From assembly GCA_002297665.1 (NCBI GenBank), contig DBMS01000033.1, positions 1-15,499 on the forward strand: DNA of 15,499 nt, written 5' to 3'. The translations under genes were made by a program, and so were the position numbers. This document shows, piece by piece, positions 6,835-14,524 of this stretch. Numbering within the stretch: position 1 is the first letter of the stretch; each line of letters starts with the position of its first letter. The notes below the pieces were generated by a model. The model saw only the letters and a program-made list of their open reading frames with translations, ran no database searches and was not told the origin of the DNA. The stretch comes from Holophagaceae bacterium UBA692. Lineage in GTDB: Bacteria > Acidobacteriota > Holophagae > Holophagales > Holophagaceae.

Positions 6835-7896
6835 TCATTTGAGGAGTTGGCCGCAGGCGCCCTGCACATCCCGCCCCCGGCTCTTCCGCACCGTCACGAA
6901 GCACCCCCGGGCCTTCAGCCGGTCCAGGAAGGCCTGGAGCCGCTCCTCCTCCGGCTGCTTGAACGCCGAAGCCGCATGCTCGTTCATGCGGATCAGGTTG
7001 ATGTTGTGGCCGTGGCGCAGGTCGCCCAACCAGTCAGCCAACCGGTCGGCATCCTCCACCATGTCGTTCTCCCCGGCGAGGAGCACGTACTCCAGGAGGA
7101 ACTTCTCCCCGGGCGCCAGTCCCCAGGCGTCCAGGGCCGCCCGCAGGCGGTGGAGGCCCCACACGCGGTTGACGGGCATCACCCGGCTCCGGGCCGCGTC
7201 CGTGGTGGCGTTGAGGCTCAGCGCCAGCCAGGGGCGGGGGCGCAGGCCCGCCAGCCGCTCGATGGCGGGCACCAGCCCCGAGGTGGAAACCGTGATGCGC
7301 CGGGTGGAGATGTTCAGGCCCCAAGGATGGTTGAGGACCCGGATGGCCCGGTGGACGTTGTCCAGATTGTGCAGGGGTTCGCCCATGCCCATGAACACCA
7401 GGGTGATGGCGTGGGGCTGGGCGGGGCCCAGGGTGCGGATGAGGCTCAGCACCTGCCCCACGATCTCCCCCGCGGACAGGTTGCGCCGGATGCCCATGGC
7501 GCCGGTGGCGCAGAACGTGCAGCCCATGGCGCAGCCCACCTGGCTGCTGATGCAGAGGGTCACCCGGGGGTTGCGCACGTCCCGGGGCATGTGCACGGCC
7601 TCGATGCGTTCCCCGTCCCGCAGGCGGAGCACCACCTTGGTGGCGCCGTCCTCGCTGGGGTGGCGCTCCACGATTTCGGGAAGGGACGTGTCGTACGAGG
7701 CCGCGATCCACTCCCGGGCCTGCCGGTTGAGGAAGAGTCCCTCGGGCCGGTAGGTCCAGGGCCGCTGCAGGCGGCCGAAGACGTGCTCCGCGCGGCCCGG
7801 GGCGGCCTCGAGGTCCTCCGGCAGCAGCCCGAAGGCCGACGGCAGTCCCGCCGCCTCGGGGGCCGGGGCGTCCCAGGGGTGGGCGTGCGTGGTCAT
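6835..7896 (-). CDS. rlmN: RlmN, dual-specificity 23S rRNA (A2503-C2)/tRNA (A37-C2) methyltransferase
   Basis: This 353-aa radical SAM enzyme methylates C2 of A2503 in 23S rRNA, and in E. coli also A37 of some tRNAs. The [4Fe-4S] motif CX3CX2C is Cys122, Cys126 and Cys129 in SSQVGCAMGCTFCATG. Cys115 just before it and Cys348 in the C-terminal GACGQLL match the two catalytic cysteines of E. coli RlmN (C118 and C355), so the methyl-carrier chemistry looks intact. Other landmarks are the family segments MGMGEPLHNLDNV and SLNATTDAARSRVMPVNR. The ATG at 7896 overlaps the lipA stop as ATGA; longer frames upstream run inside lipA. Presence of the N-terminal GLLPEDLEA segment and overall length favour RlmN over Cfr, which is an inference from sequence style. 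Confidence 0.95.
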   Translation of the reverse strand: MTTHAHPWDAPAPEAAGLPSAFGLLPEDLEAAPGRAEHVFGRLQRPWTYRPEGLFLNRQAREWIAASYDTSLPEIVERHPSEDGATKVVLRLRDGERIEAVHMPRDVRNPRVTLCISSQVGCAMGCTFCATGAMGIRRNLSAGEIVGQVLSLIRTLGPAQPHAITLVFMGMGEPLHNLDNVHRAIRVLNHPWGLNISTRRITVSTSGLVPAIERLAGLRPRPWLALSLNATTDAARSRVMPVNRVWGLHRLRAALDAWGLAPGEKFLLEYVLLAGENDMVEDADRLADWLGDLRHGHNINLIRMNEHAASAFKQPEEERLQAFLDRLKARGCFVTVRKSRGRDVQGACGQLLK

Positions 7897-8819
7897 GCGA
7901 TGGAGATCCCTTCCATGGAGCTCACCTCGTGGGCGTTGAAGCTCGACCGCACCAGGGGACCCGCGTACACCGTGCGGAACCCCATGGCCTTGGCCTTGCG
8001 TCCCAGTTCGGCGAAAGCGTCGGGATGGACGTAGCTCCGCACGGGCAGCTGGTGGCGCGTGGGGCGCAGGTACTGCCCGAGCGTGAGGATGTCGACGCCG
8101 GCCTCCACGAGCTTCCCGAAGACCTCCATCAGTTCCTCCTCGGTCTCGCCCAGCCCCAGCATCAGCCCCGACTTGGTGCGGAAGTCCTCCCCGAACAGGG
8201 CCGTGCCCAGGCGCTTGGCGTGGGCCAGGACGTCCAGGGACCGCTGGAAGCGCCCCGCGGGCCTGACCTCGGCGTAGAGGCCGGGCACCGTCTCCGTGTT
8301 GTGGTTGAAGACCGCCGGGCCCGCGGCGACCACCTCGGCCACGGCGTCCAGGTTCCCCATGAAGTCCGGGGTGAGCACCTCCACCCCCACGCCCGGGTTG
8401 TGGCGGCGGATGGCGCGGATGGTGCTGGCGAGGTGGGCGGCGCCCCCGTCGGGGAGGTCGTCCCGGTTCACCGAGGTGAGCACCGCGAAGCGCAGCCCCA
8501 GGGAGGCCACCCTCAGGGCGGTCTCCTCCGGCTCCCGGGGATCCAGGGGCAGGGGCTTGCCGCTCTGGATGGAGCAGAACCCGCAGGCCCGGGTGCAGGT
8601 GTCGCCCATGAGCAGGAAGGTGGCGGTGCCGTGGGTGAAGCAGTGGTTGCGGTTGGGACAGCGGGCCTCCTCGCACACCGTGTGCAGAGCGGATTCCCGC
8701 ATCCCCGCCTTCATGGCGTGGAGATCGGAAAGCTTTACCTTCTCCTGGACGATCCAGTGGGGAAGCCGGGGATGGCCCTCCAGGACTTCACGGCCGGATC
8801 GTCTTGAGAATCGAGGCAT
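7893..8819 (-). CDS. lipA: LipA, lipoyl synthase
   Basis: This 308-aa radical SAM enzyme inserts two sulfurs into octanoyl groups on lipoyl-dependent proteins. Both iron-sulfur sites are present: the auxiliary CX4CX5C cluster (Cys49, Cys54, Cys60, in CEEARCPNRNHC) and the SAM-binding CX3CX2C cluster (Cys75, Cys79, Cys82, in CTRACGFC). The C-terminal RSS motif (291-293), whose Ser ligates the auxiliary cluster, is also intact. The ATG at 8819 has AGGGAG seven bases upstream, so it is preferred to longer in-frame options that run into thiG. The gene begins 38 bases after the thiG stop and overlaps rlmN by four bases, so all three genes are probably cotranscribed. No lipB is seen in the window; octanoyl transfer must be encoded elsewhere. 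Confidence 0.96.
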   Translation of the reverse strand: MPRFSRRSGREVLEGHPRLPHWIVQEKVKLSDLHAMKAGMRESALHTVCEEARCPNRNHCFTHGTATFLLMGDTCTRACGFCSIQSGKPLPLDPREPEETALRVASLGLRFAVLTSVNRDDLPDGGAAHLASTIRAIRRHNPGVGVEVLTPDFMGNLDAVAEVVAAGPAVFNHNTETVPGLYAEVRPAGRFQRSLDVLAHAKRLGTALFGEDFRTKSGLMLGLGETEEELMEVFGKLVEAGVDILTLGQYLRPTRHQLPVRSYVHPDAFAELGRKAKAMGFRTVYAGPLVRSSFNAHEVSSMEGISIA

Positions 8820-8857
8820 GTACGGGCTCCCTTGCCCAACCAGGATAACCCGGCGCC

Positions 8858-9634
8858 TCAGCTTTTCCCCACCACCCCCCCCACGGGGCTGGAGGCGCTG
8901 GCGTACAAGCGACGGGGCATACGGCCGGCCTCGAAGGCCAGGCGCCCCGCCTTGACCGCGTGGTCCATGGCCCGCGCCATCTTGACGGGGTCCGAGGCCT
9001 CGGCCACGGCCGTGTTCATGAGCACCGCGTCCGCGCCCAGCTCCATGGCCACCGCCGCGTCGCTGGCCGTGCCCACCCCCGCGTCCACGATGAGCGGCAG
9101 GCCGAAGCCCCCCACCACGTCCCGCAGGATCTGGAGCACATAGGGATTCTGGACCCCCAGCCCCGAACCGATGGCAGAACCCAGGGGCATCACCGCAGCG
9201 CAGCCCGCCTCGCAGAGCTTTTTCGCCAGGATGGGATCCGCGTTGATGTACGGCAGCACCACGAACCCCTCCTTCACCAGGGTCTCCGCCGCGCGCAGCG
9301 TCTCCTCCCCGTCGGGGTAGAGGCTGAGGGGGTCGCCGATCACTTCCAGCTTCACCCAGTCCGTCTCCAGGGCCTCCCGGGCCAGGCGGCACACCCGCAG
9401 GGCGTCCTCCCGGGTGTAGCAGCCCGCGGTGTTGGGCAGGAGGGCCATGCCCTTGGGGATCCAGTTGAGGATGTTGTCCTCGCCCTTGGCACTGAGGTCG
9501 AAGCGCCGCACCGCCAGCGTGACCATTTCAACCGAACCGGCCTCGTAGCAGGCCTTCATGGTGGCGAAATCCTTGTATTTCCCGGTCCCCAGGATGAGGC
9601 GGTTCTGGAAGGTCCGGCCGGCGATGGTGAGCAT
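8858..9634 (-). CDS. thiG: ThiG, thiazole synthase
   Basis: This 258-aa TIM-barrel enzyme builds the thiazole phosphate moiety of thiamine from 1-deoxyxylulose-5-phosphate, dehydroglycine and ThiS thiocarboxylate. The sequence has the family opening RLILGTGKY (12-20), PNTAGCYTREDALR (67-80), the Schiff-base lysine Lys95 in DWVKLEVIGDPLSLYPD, then LPYINADP, PLGSAIGSGLG and the phosphate-binding IVDAGVGTASDAA. Length matches the family (about 255-265). The ATG has GGAG seven bases upstream. It is the first gene of a thiG-lipA-rlmN run. Its usual partners (thiS, thiF, thiH or thiO, thiE) are absent from the window, so sulfur donation must come from genes elsewhere. The YjbQ-family gene diverges from it across only 53 bases. 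Confidence 0.96.
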   Translation of the reverse strand: MLTIAGRTFQNRLILGTGKYKDFATMKACYEAGSVEMVTLAVRRFDLSAKGEDNILNWIPKGMALLPNTAGCYTREDALRVCRLAREALETDWVKLEVIGDPLSLYPDGEETLRAAETLVKEGFVVLPYINADPILAKKLCEAGCAAVMPLGSAIGSGLGVQNPYVLQILRDVVGGFGLPLIVDAGVGTASDAAVAMELGADAVLMNTAVAEASDPVKMARAMDHAVKAGRLAFEAGRMPRRLYASASSPVGGVVGKS

Positions 9635-9687
9635 GAGGCGACTCCAAAAAGGGCAGGTTCCAGTCTACTGTAGGGAGGAGGCGCCCC
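9635..9687. promoter_or_regulatory. Short divergent spacer between thiG and the yjbQ-like gene
   Basis: Both divergent genes must be started from this 53-base spacer, or from overlapping sites inside the coding ends. It carries a Shine-Dalgarno for each gene (GGAG toward thiG, GGGAGGAGG toward the yjbQ-like gene). It is too short to contain a TPP riboswitch, and no THI-box is visible. No confident -35/-10 pair is seen. Confidence 0.3.
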
Positions 9688-10122
9688 ATGAAATCCCACC
9701 GCGTGACCCTGACCCTCCACCAGCCCGAGCGCATGGGCTTCGTGAACATCACCCCCGACGTGGAGGAAGCCGTGGACGACAGCGGCGTCCAGGAGGGCTT
9801 CTGCCTGGTGAACGCCATGCACATCACCGCCAGCGTCTTCATCAACGACGACGAGCCGGGCCTGCACGAGGACTACAAGCGCTGGCTGGAGAAGCTCGCC
9901 CCCTTCAACGAAGGCAGCGACCCCGTCCGGGGCGGCTACCTGCACAACCGCTCCGGCGAGGACAACGGCGACGCCCACCACAAGCGCCAGATCATGGGCC
10001 GCGAGGTGGTGGTGGCGATCACGAAGGGGCGCCTGGACTTCGGGCCGTGGGAGCAGATCTTCTACGGCGAGTTCGACGGCCGCAGGGATAAGCGGGTGCT
10101 GATCAAGATCATCGGCGAATGA
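9688..10122 (+). CDS. YjbQ/UPF0047 family protein (possible secondary thiamine-phosphate synthase)
   Basis: This 144-aa protein belongs to the YjbQ (UPF0047) family, small trimeric cytoplasmic proteins. Family features in order are GFVNITPDVEEAV (17-29), the conserved HITASVFINDDE segment (45-56), the D-N-G-D-A-H-H cluster (92-98), the GREVVVAITKGRLDFGPWEQI region (104-124), and the closing EFDGRRDKRV. A strong GGGAGGAGG precedes the ATG. E. coli YjbQ has been reported to have weak thiamine-phosphate synthase activity when overproduced; whether that is its natural role is unsettled. Divergence from thiG across 53 bases fits a thiamine link, but that is context, not proof. No close partner follows; the chemoreceptor gene starts 97 bases downstream. 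Confidence 0.9.
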   Translation: MKSHRVTLTLHQPERMGFVNITPDVEEAVDDSGVQEGFCLVNAMHITASVFINDDEPGLHEDYKRWLEKLAPFNEGSDPVRGGYLHNRSGEDNGDAHHKRQIMGREVVVAITKGRLDFGPWEQIFYGEFDGRRDKRVLIKIIGE

Positions 10123-10219
10123 AGGATTGGGAGAATTCCGCCATCCATCTGGTCAGTGCTATTATTTGTTTCTCCCAAGGGTGAAATCAGAATAGCGTTC
10201 TCGCTGATGGAGACAGGCC

Positions 10220-11821
10220 ATGTCCATCTTGAATTACATGAAGAACATCAAGATCGGGAAAAGGCTGACCCTCTGCTTTGGAACCCTTGGCTTGGCCCTT
10301 CTCGGGGTTTCCGCCCTCAACTGGTGGGCCATGGGCAGGTTCGCCCAGGTCAGGACCCTCCTCCAGGCAGAGTCTCATAAGTCCATGGTCGCTCAAGGCT
10401 TGGTCGATACCCTTTCCCAGATGAACCTGGCCACCTGGACCCTCATCGCCGAAAAGGACGCCTCCGGAAGGGAACGGATCAATTCCCGCGTGGGGCATCT
10501 GAGGGAGGTCTACAAGAAGACCATGGGGGAACTGAAGGCCTCCGCGGAGACGCCGGAGGACAAGAGCCTCCTGGCGAACATTGAAGCCGCCCTGGCCAGT
10601 GGAAGGGCAGCCAACGTCGAGGTCCTGGGCCTGGCCAATGCCGGCAAATCGGCCCAGGCCTCGGACCGGTTCCTGATCGCGGGCGGCGCCATGAAGGAAC
10701 GGACGGACTCCTGCCTCAAGGCCTACCTGGCCTACCGTGAGTCCGTGGCGGCAGCGGTGGGCAGGGAGGCCGAGGTTGCCCAGACGCGGATCAAGGAGCT
10801 TCTCGTCCTCGCACTCCTCGTCAGCCTCGGATTGGCCGCGGGCATGGGCATGGTCATAACCCGAATCTACGTGGGGGATGTCGGCGCGGTGGTCGGACAC
10901 ACGAAACGGCTTGCCGGCGGCGACTTCTCGGTGGACGTGCCGGGCGACTTCCTGGGGCGCCGGGACGAGTTCGGTGAACTCGCGCGCTCCTACCAGACCA
11001 TGCTGGAAAACATCCGCAACCTGCTCGAGGAACTCACCAGGGAGGTCCAGGTCCTGGCCTCCTCGGCCACGGAGCTGTCGGCCTCCTCGGAGGAGATCGC
11101 CGCCACCACCGGCGAGATCGCCCGCACCACGGAGTCCCAGCGCACGGGCTCCGAACAGATGGCCGCGGCCATCGCGGAGCTGTCCGCTTCCATCGATGAG
11201 GTCAGCCAGAGCGCCCAGACCGCCCTCGGCAGCATGGATGCGGCCCTGTCCGCGACCCAGAGGGGGGACGAGGCCGGCGGCGCCACCCGGGAAGCCATGC
11301 GGGGCGTCACCGCCACGGCCGAAAGGATCGCGAGCGCCATCAACGTGATTTCCGAGATCGCCACCCAAACGAACCTGCTTTCGCTGAACGCCGCCATCGA
11401 GGCCGCCAAGGCAGGGAACCAGGGCAAGGGTTTCGCGGTTGTGGCGGAGGAAGTCCGCAAGCTGGCGGAGCGCAGCGGCGTCTCCGCCAAGGACATCGCC
11501 GGGCACATCGAGGCCGCCCGGGAGGCCGTCGGAAAGGGCACCTCCACCGTTGAAATGACCGTCGAGCTGCTCGGTCAGATCCGCGTGAACCTGGAACAGT
11601 TCGCGGCGCAGTCCCGCCAGGTGGCCACGGCCACCGTCGAGCAGAGCAGGGCGGGGATGGAGGTCGCCAGACGGGTGGAGCAGAGCGTTCAGGAAGCCAT
11701 CGCGACGGCCTCGGCCACGGCCCAGATGTCGGCAACCACCCAGGAAATCGCCCGCACGGCCTCGGATCTGGCCAGGGTCGGTGAACGTCTGAACAGCCTG
11801 GCCCACAGATTCAAGCTGTAG
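10220..11821 (+). CDS. Methyl-accepting chemotaxis protein with 4-helix-bundle-type sensor region
   Basis: This 533-aa inner-membrane chemoreceptor would pass ligand signals to CheA/CheW. Order: basic N-terminus, TM1 (about 15-37), a periplasmic helical region of some 155 residues (about 38-192) in the size range of 4HB_MCP sensors, TM2 (about 193-215), HAMP (about 212-268), then a long cytoplasmic coiled coil. The signalling hairpin tip is at 378-420 (IATQTNLLSLNAAIEAAKAG and GKGFAVVAEEVRKLAERS). Several E/Q/A/S-rich heptads (283-330, 470-515) look like methylation helices. The protein ends in HRFKL with no CheR-tethering pentapeptide. The tip differs from the usual AARAGE: Lys397 and Asn400 replace Arg and Glu. 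The ATG has GGAG seven bases upstream. No che genes are nearby, so it is a stand-alone receptor. Its ligand cannot be told from sequence. Confidence 0.95.
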   Translation: MSILNYMKNIKIGKRLTLCFGTLGLALLGVSALNWWAMGRFAQVRTLLQAESHKSMVAQGLVDTLSQMNLATWTLIAEKDASGRERINSRVGHLREVYKKTMGELKASAETPEDKSLLANIEAALASGRAANVEVLGLANAGKSAQASDRFLIAGGAMKERTDSCLKAYLAYRESVAAAVGREAEVAQTRIKELLVLALLVSLGLAAGMGMVITRIYVGDVGAVVGHTKRLAGGDFSVDVPGDFLGRRDEFGELARSYQTMLENIRNLLEELTREVQVLASSATELSASSEEIAATTGEIARTTESQRTGSEQMAAAIAELSASIDEVSQSAQTALGSMDAALSATQRGDEAGGATREAMRGVTATAERIASAINVISEIATQTNLLSLNAAIEAAKAGNQGKGFAVVAEEVRKLAERSGVSAKDIAGHIEAAREAVGKGTSTVEMTVELLGQIRVNLEQFAAQSRQVATATVEQSRAGMEVARRVEQSVQEAIATASATAQMSATTQEIARTASDLARVGERLNSLAHRFKL

Positions 11822-11885
11822 CCAGGGCGCGCGGCAACCAACGGCAGACGATGGAATTTGGATAATTGGATGGTGTCACGGGAAG

Positions 11886-11895
11886 CCCGATCGGG
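11886..11895. repeat. Ten-base palindrome CCCGATCGGG between chemoreceptor and hydrolase genes
   Basis: A perfect palindrome lies 34 bases upstream of the hydrolase start, in the 107-base gap after the chemoreceptor. It is too short and lacks the U-tract of a terminator. It may be a small operator or chance; a GATAAT hexamer just upstream (about 11861) could be a -10. Nothing else is visible in this gap. Confidence 0.25.
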
Positions 11896-11928
11896 TGCAG
11901 AATGGGCGCATCCATCCCAGGTGTACCC

Positions 11929-12462
11929 ATGCGCCCGCCCATCCTCATCATCCCCGGCCACCGGAACTCCGGCCCCGGCCACTGGCAGAGCCTCTGGGAG
12001 GCCTCCCTCCCCGGCGCCCGCCGCGTCGAAATGCCCAACTGGGACTTCCCCCACCGCCCCGACTGGGTGGAAGCCCTGGACGCCGCCATCCGCAGGGCAG
12101 GGGAGGACGGGCCCCCCATCCTCGTGGCCCATTCCCTGGGCTGCCTCGCCGTGGCCCACTGGGCCGACGTCTACCGGCGCCCCATCCACGCCGCGCTCCT
12201 GGTGGCGCCCACCGACGTGGAGACCCCCGAGGGCCTGGCGGAGTACCCGTCCTGGGCCCCGATCCCGCTGCACAGCCTGCCCTTCCTGAGCCGGGTCGCC
12301 GCCTCCAGCAACGATCCCCACGTGACCCTCGAACGAGCGCGGTTCTTCGCCGACGCCTGGCGGAGCCGCTTCACGGACGTGGGGCCCAAGGGGCACCTGA
12401 ACACCGCCTCGGGCCACGGCTCCTGGGCCCAGGGCGAAGGCCTCCTGGAGGACCTCACCTGA
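11929..12462 (+). CDS. RBBP9/YdeN family alpha/beta serine hydrolase
   Basis: This 177-aa cytoplasmic protein is a small alpha/beta hydrolase of the RBBP9/YdeN (DUF1749-like serine hydrolase) type. The family opening is seen as IIPGHRNSGPGHWQSLW (7-23). The catalytic Ser69 is in AHSLG, Asp129 in SSNDPHV, and His156 in KGHLNTASGHG, so the triad is complete. Length fits RBBP9 (about 186). AGGTG lies about five bases before the ATG. An in-frame extension to 11866 would add 21 residues lacking any family similarity and is not preferred. Its substrate is unknown; bacterial members are only described as putative esterases or peptidase-like hydrolases. The last eight bases overlap the end of the convergent ftcD gene. 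Confidence 0.88.
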   Translation: MRPPILIIPGHRNSGPGHWQSLWEASLPGARRVEMPNWDFPHRPDWVEALDAAIRRAGEDGPPILVAHSLGCLAVAHWADVYRRPIHAALLVAPTDVETPEGLAEYPSWAPIPLHSLPFLSRVAASSNDPHVTLERARFFADAWRSRFTDVGPKGHLNTASGHGSWAQGEGLLEDLT

Positions 12463-14284
12463 CCAGCATGGCCTCCAGCTTCGCGTCCCCGTGGGCAGTG
12501 GCGCGATCCAGCAGGGCCTGGGCCCGGGCCAGCAGCTCGGCGCAGGTGGCCTTCATGTCCCCGTTGTAGGCGTCGTCCTTGATGTCCTTCAGGTTGATCA
12601 GGACGTTCCAGATGCCGCCCCGCACCCCTGCGAAGGCGATGGTGAAGCCCACCATGGTGTCGGTGATGGACGCGGGATTCCCGTGGTGCATGGCCAGTTC
12701 CGACGCCTCCATGGCCGCGTAGCAGGTGCGCGCCGTGTTCAGGGGCACCTCCACGGCCAGCTTCAGGCCGTCCTGCATGGCCCGCTCCCGCAGCGCCTTC
12801 TCCTCGGGGGTGCCCGCAGGCAGGCGCCGGGCCTCCATGTAGGCGGTGAAGGCGTCGGTGTCCTCGTCCACCGCCAGCACCAGGGCGTCCTTGGCCTTCT
12901 GGGCCGCTTCCGCGGCCTGGCGCAGCTCGGGCGCACCGGTCTGGGTGAGGTTGGCCACCATCGAGGCCAGGGCCGCGCCCAGGGCGCCGGCCAGCGCCGC
13001 GATGGAGCCGCCCCCGGGCGCCGGGGTGTCCCGGGAGACCTCGTCCACGAAAGCGGCGCCCGTCATGGCCATGAGGCCCTTGGGGTAGGTGCGGGGCAGC
13101 CCGATGACCTTCTTCTCCACCTCGAAGGGCGCCACGTCGGCCAGCCCCATGGAGAACACCGCGTTCTCCAGCACGTCGGCCACCGGCACGAAGGGGCTCT
13201 TCCCCTGCGCCCGCAGGTAGCGCTGACCGGCCTTGAGGAGCGCCTGGTAGGGCACCAGGCCCACGATCTCGCTGCCCGTGACCACCAGCCCGCGCTCCGC
13301 CGCCATGCGCCGGGTGGCCTCCAGCACGTCCACGGGGCTCGTCACCTTGTAGTCGGTGAGGTTGATGGAGAGCTGGGCCCGCTTGTACTGGTCCACGTAC
13401 CATCCGATGGCCTTGCAGTGGGTGAAGAGGCCGGCCCGGTGGACCTTGCGCCCCACGACCCCCTTTGTGGCGTCGATGTCGTTGAGCTGGAGGAGGTGGC
13501 GCAGCTCGTAGCCATGCTCGGCCCTGCAATGGGCCTCCACCTCCTCGAAGGTGGCGAAATCCATTCCGCAGTTGCCGCACGGGAAGCATCCCTCCCGGTA
13601 GAACAGGATCTCGCCCGAGCTGTAGAAGGCGTCCTTCTGGCCCCTGCGGGCCACGCGGCCCTTCTCCCGCAGCTCGAAGGCGATGTCGGTGGCGTGGTTC
13701 TTGTCGCGGCTGTTGAGGGTGACGTTGTAGGCCACCAGGAACTCCCGGGCGCCGGTGATCAGCGCGCCGGCGCGGGCGTCGAAGCGCGCCGGGCCGAAGT
13801 CCGGAGCCCACCGGGGATCCTTGAGCTTCTCCTCCAGCCCCTCGTACTCGCCCTTGCGCACCACCGCGAGGTTCCTTCGCTCGGGGCGGGTGGCGGCGTG
13901 CTCGTACAGGTACACCGGCAGCTCCAGCTCCCGCCCGACCCGCTCCCCAAGCTTCCGGGCCAGGGCCGCGCAGTCGTCCAGGGTCACGCCTTCCACCGGC
14001 ACGAAGGGGCACACGTCCGTGGCCCCCATGCGGGGATGGGCGCCGGCGTGGCTGGCCATGTCCAGCACCCGGGAAGCGGTCTTCACCGCCTGGAAGGCGG
14101 CCTCCACCACGGCGTCCGGGCTCCCCACGAAGGTCACGACGGTGCGGTTGGTGTCGGCCCCGGGATCCACGTCCAGGAGGGTCACTCCGGCCACCGCCCC
14201 GATGGCGTCGGTGATCTGGCGGATCCTGGCCAGGTCACGGCCTTCGGAGAAATTGGGAACGCATTCCACCACCTGGTGAGCCAT
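12455..14284 (-). CDS. ftcD: FtcD, bifunctional glutamate formimidoyltransferase / formimidoyl-THF cyclodeaminase
   Basis: This 609-aa cytoplasmic enzyme moves the formimino group of formiminoglutamate (from histidine breakdown) to tetrahydrofolate, then releases ammonia to give methenyl-THF. The N-terminal transferase begins MAHQVVECVPNFSEG and has HAGAHPRMGATDVCPFVPV (79-97) and, later, KAIGWYVDQY and VVTGSEIVGLVPYQALL. The cyclodeaminase follows from about 405 with TPAPGGGSIAALAGALGAAL (420-439). Animal FTCD is about 540 residues; the excess comes mainly from an insert at about 211-288 between LREKGR and CKAIGWY. The insert holds Cys236-X2-Cys239-X12-His252-X4-His257, a C2H2 zinc-finger spacing, plus Cys233. 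The ATG at 14284 has GAGG six bases upstream. No other hut genes are visible. Enzyme identity is firm; the finger is inference. Confidence 0.96.
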   Translation of the reverse strand: MAHQVVECVPNFSEGRDLARIRQITDAIGAVAGVTLLDVDPGADTNRTVVTFVGSPDAVVEAAFQAVKTASRVLDMASHAGAHPRMGATDVCPFVPVEGVTLDDCAALARKLGERVGRELELPVYLYEHAATRPERRNLAVVRKGEYEGLEEKLKDPRWAPDFGPARFDARAGALITGAREFLVAYNVTLNSRDKNHATDIAFELREKGRVARRGQKDAFYSSGEILFYREGCFPCGNCGMDFATFEEVEAHCRAEHGYELRHLLQLNDIDATKGVVGRKVHRAGLFTHCKAIGWYVDQYKRAQLSINLTDYKVTSPVDVLEATRRMAAERGLVVTGSEIVGLVPYQALLKAGQRYLRAQGKSPFVPVADVLENAVFSMGLADVAPFEVEKKVIGLPRTYPKGLMAMTGAAFVDEVSRDTPAPGGGSIAALAGALGAALASMVANLTQTGAPELRQAAEAAQKAKDALVLAVDEDTDAFTAYMEARRLPAGTPEEKALRERAMQDGLKLAVEVPLNTARTCYAAMEASELAMHHGNPASITDTMVGFTIAFAGVRGGIWNVLINLKDIKDDAYNGDMKATCAELLARAQALLDRATAHGDAKLEAMLVR

Positions 14285-14364
14285 CGTACGCCTCGCGAAA
14301 AATCGTTCATTCCAAGATGCCCTGGGGTGCATCCCGGGCCAAGCGGCTTGTGACAACCATCGCA

Positions 14365-14388
14365 GCCGGAATGGACCTTGATTCCGGC
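14365..14388. repeat. Perfect 8-bp inverted repeat GCCGGAAT-N8-ATTCCGGC
   Basis: The two 8-base arms are exact reverse complements around an 8-base spacer, about 80 bases upstream of the ftcD start and 180 bases before the helicase start. No U- or T-tract follows on either strand, so it is unlikely to be a terminator. It may be an operator for a dimeric regulator or an RNA hairpin in one of the leaders. Confidence 0.45.
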
Positions 14389-14524
14389 TTGGTTATGGAA
14401 TTTCGTGGATTTTGCGACCAATTCTCGCTATTCTATCCCCTCGTTCTGGAAGGCGCTCCGGTCTGCGTCCTTCACCCGGCCGGAGCCGGGTTCCTGCTTC
14501 GAAATCCCATTCCTGCCCTGACCG

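Noticed and set aside
9635..9687. TPP riboswitch for thiG
   Set aside because: The 53-base spacer is too short for the aptamer and no THI-box bases are present.
11822..11928. Possible terminator after the chemoreceptor gene
   Set aside because: The only symmetrical element, CCCGATCGGG, is a ten-base palindrome with no loop and no T-run, so it does not fit an intrinsic terminator.
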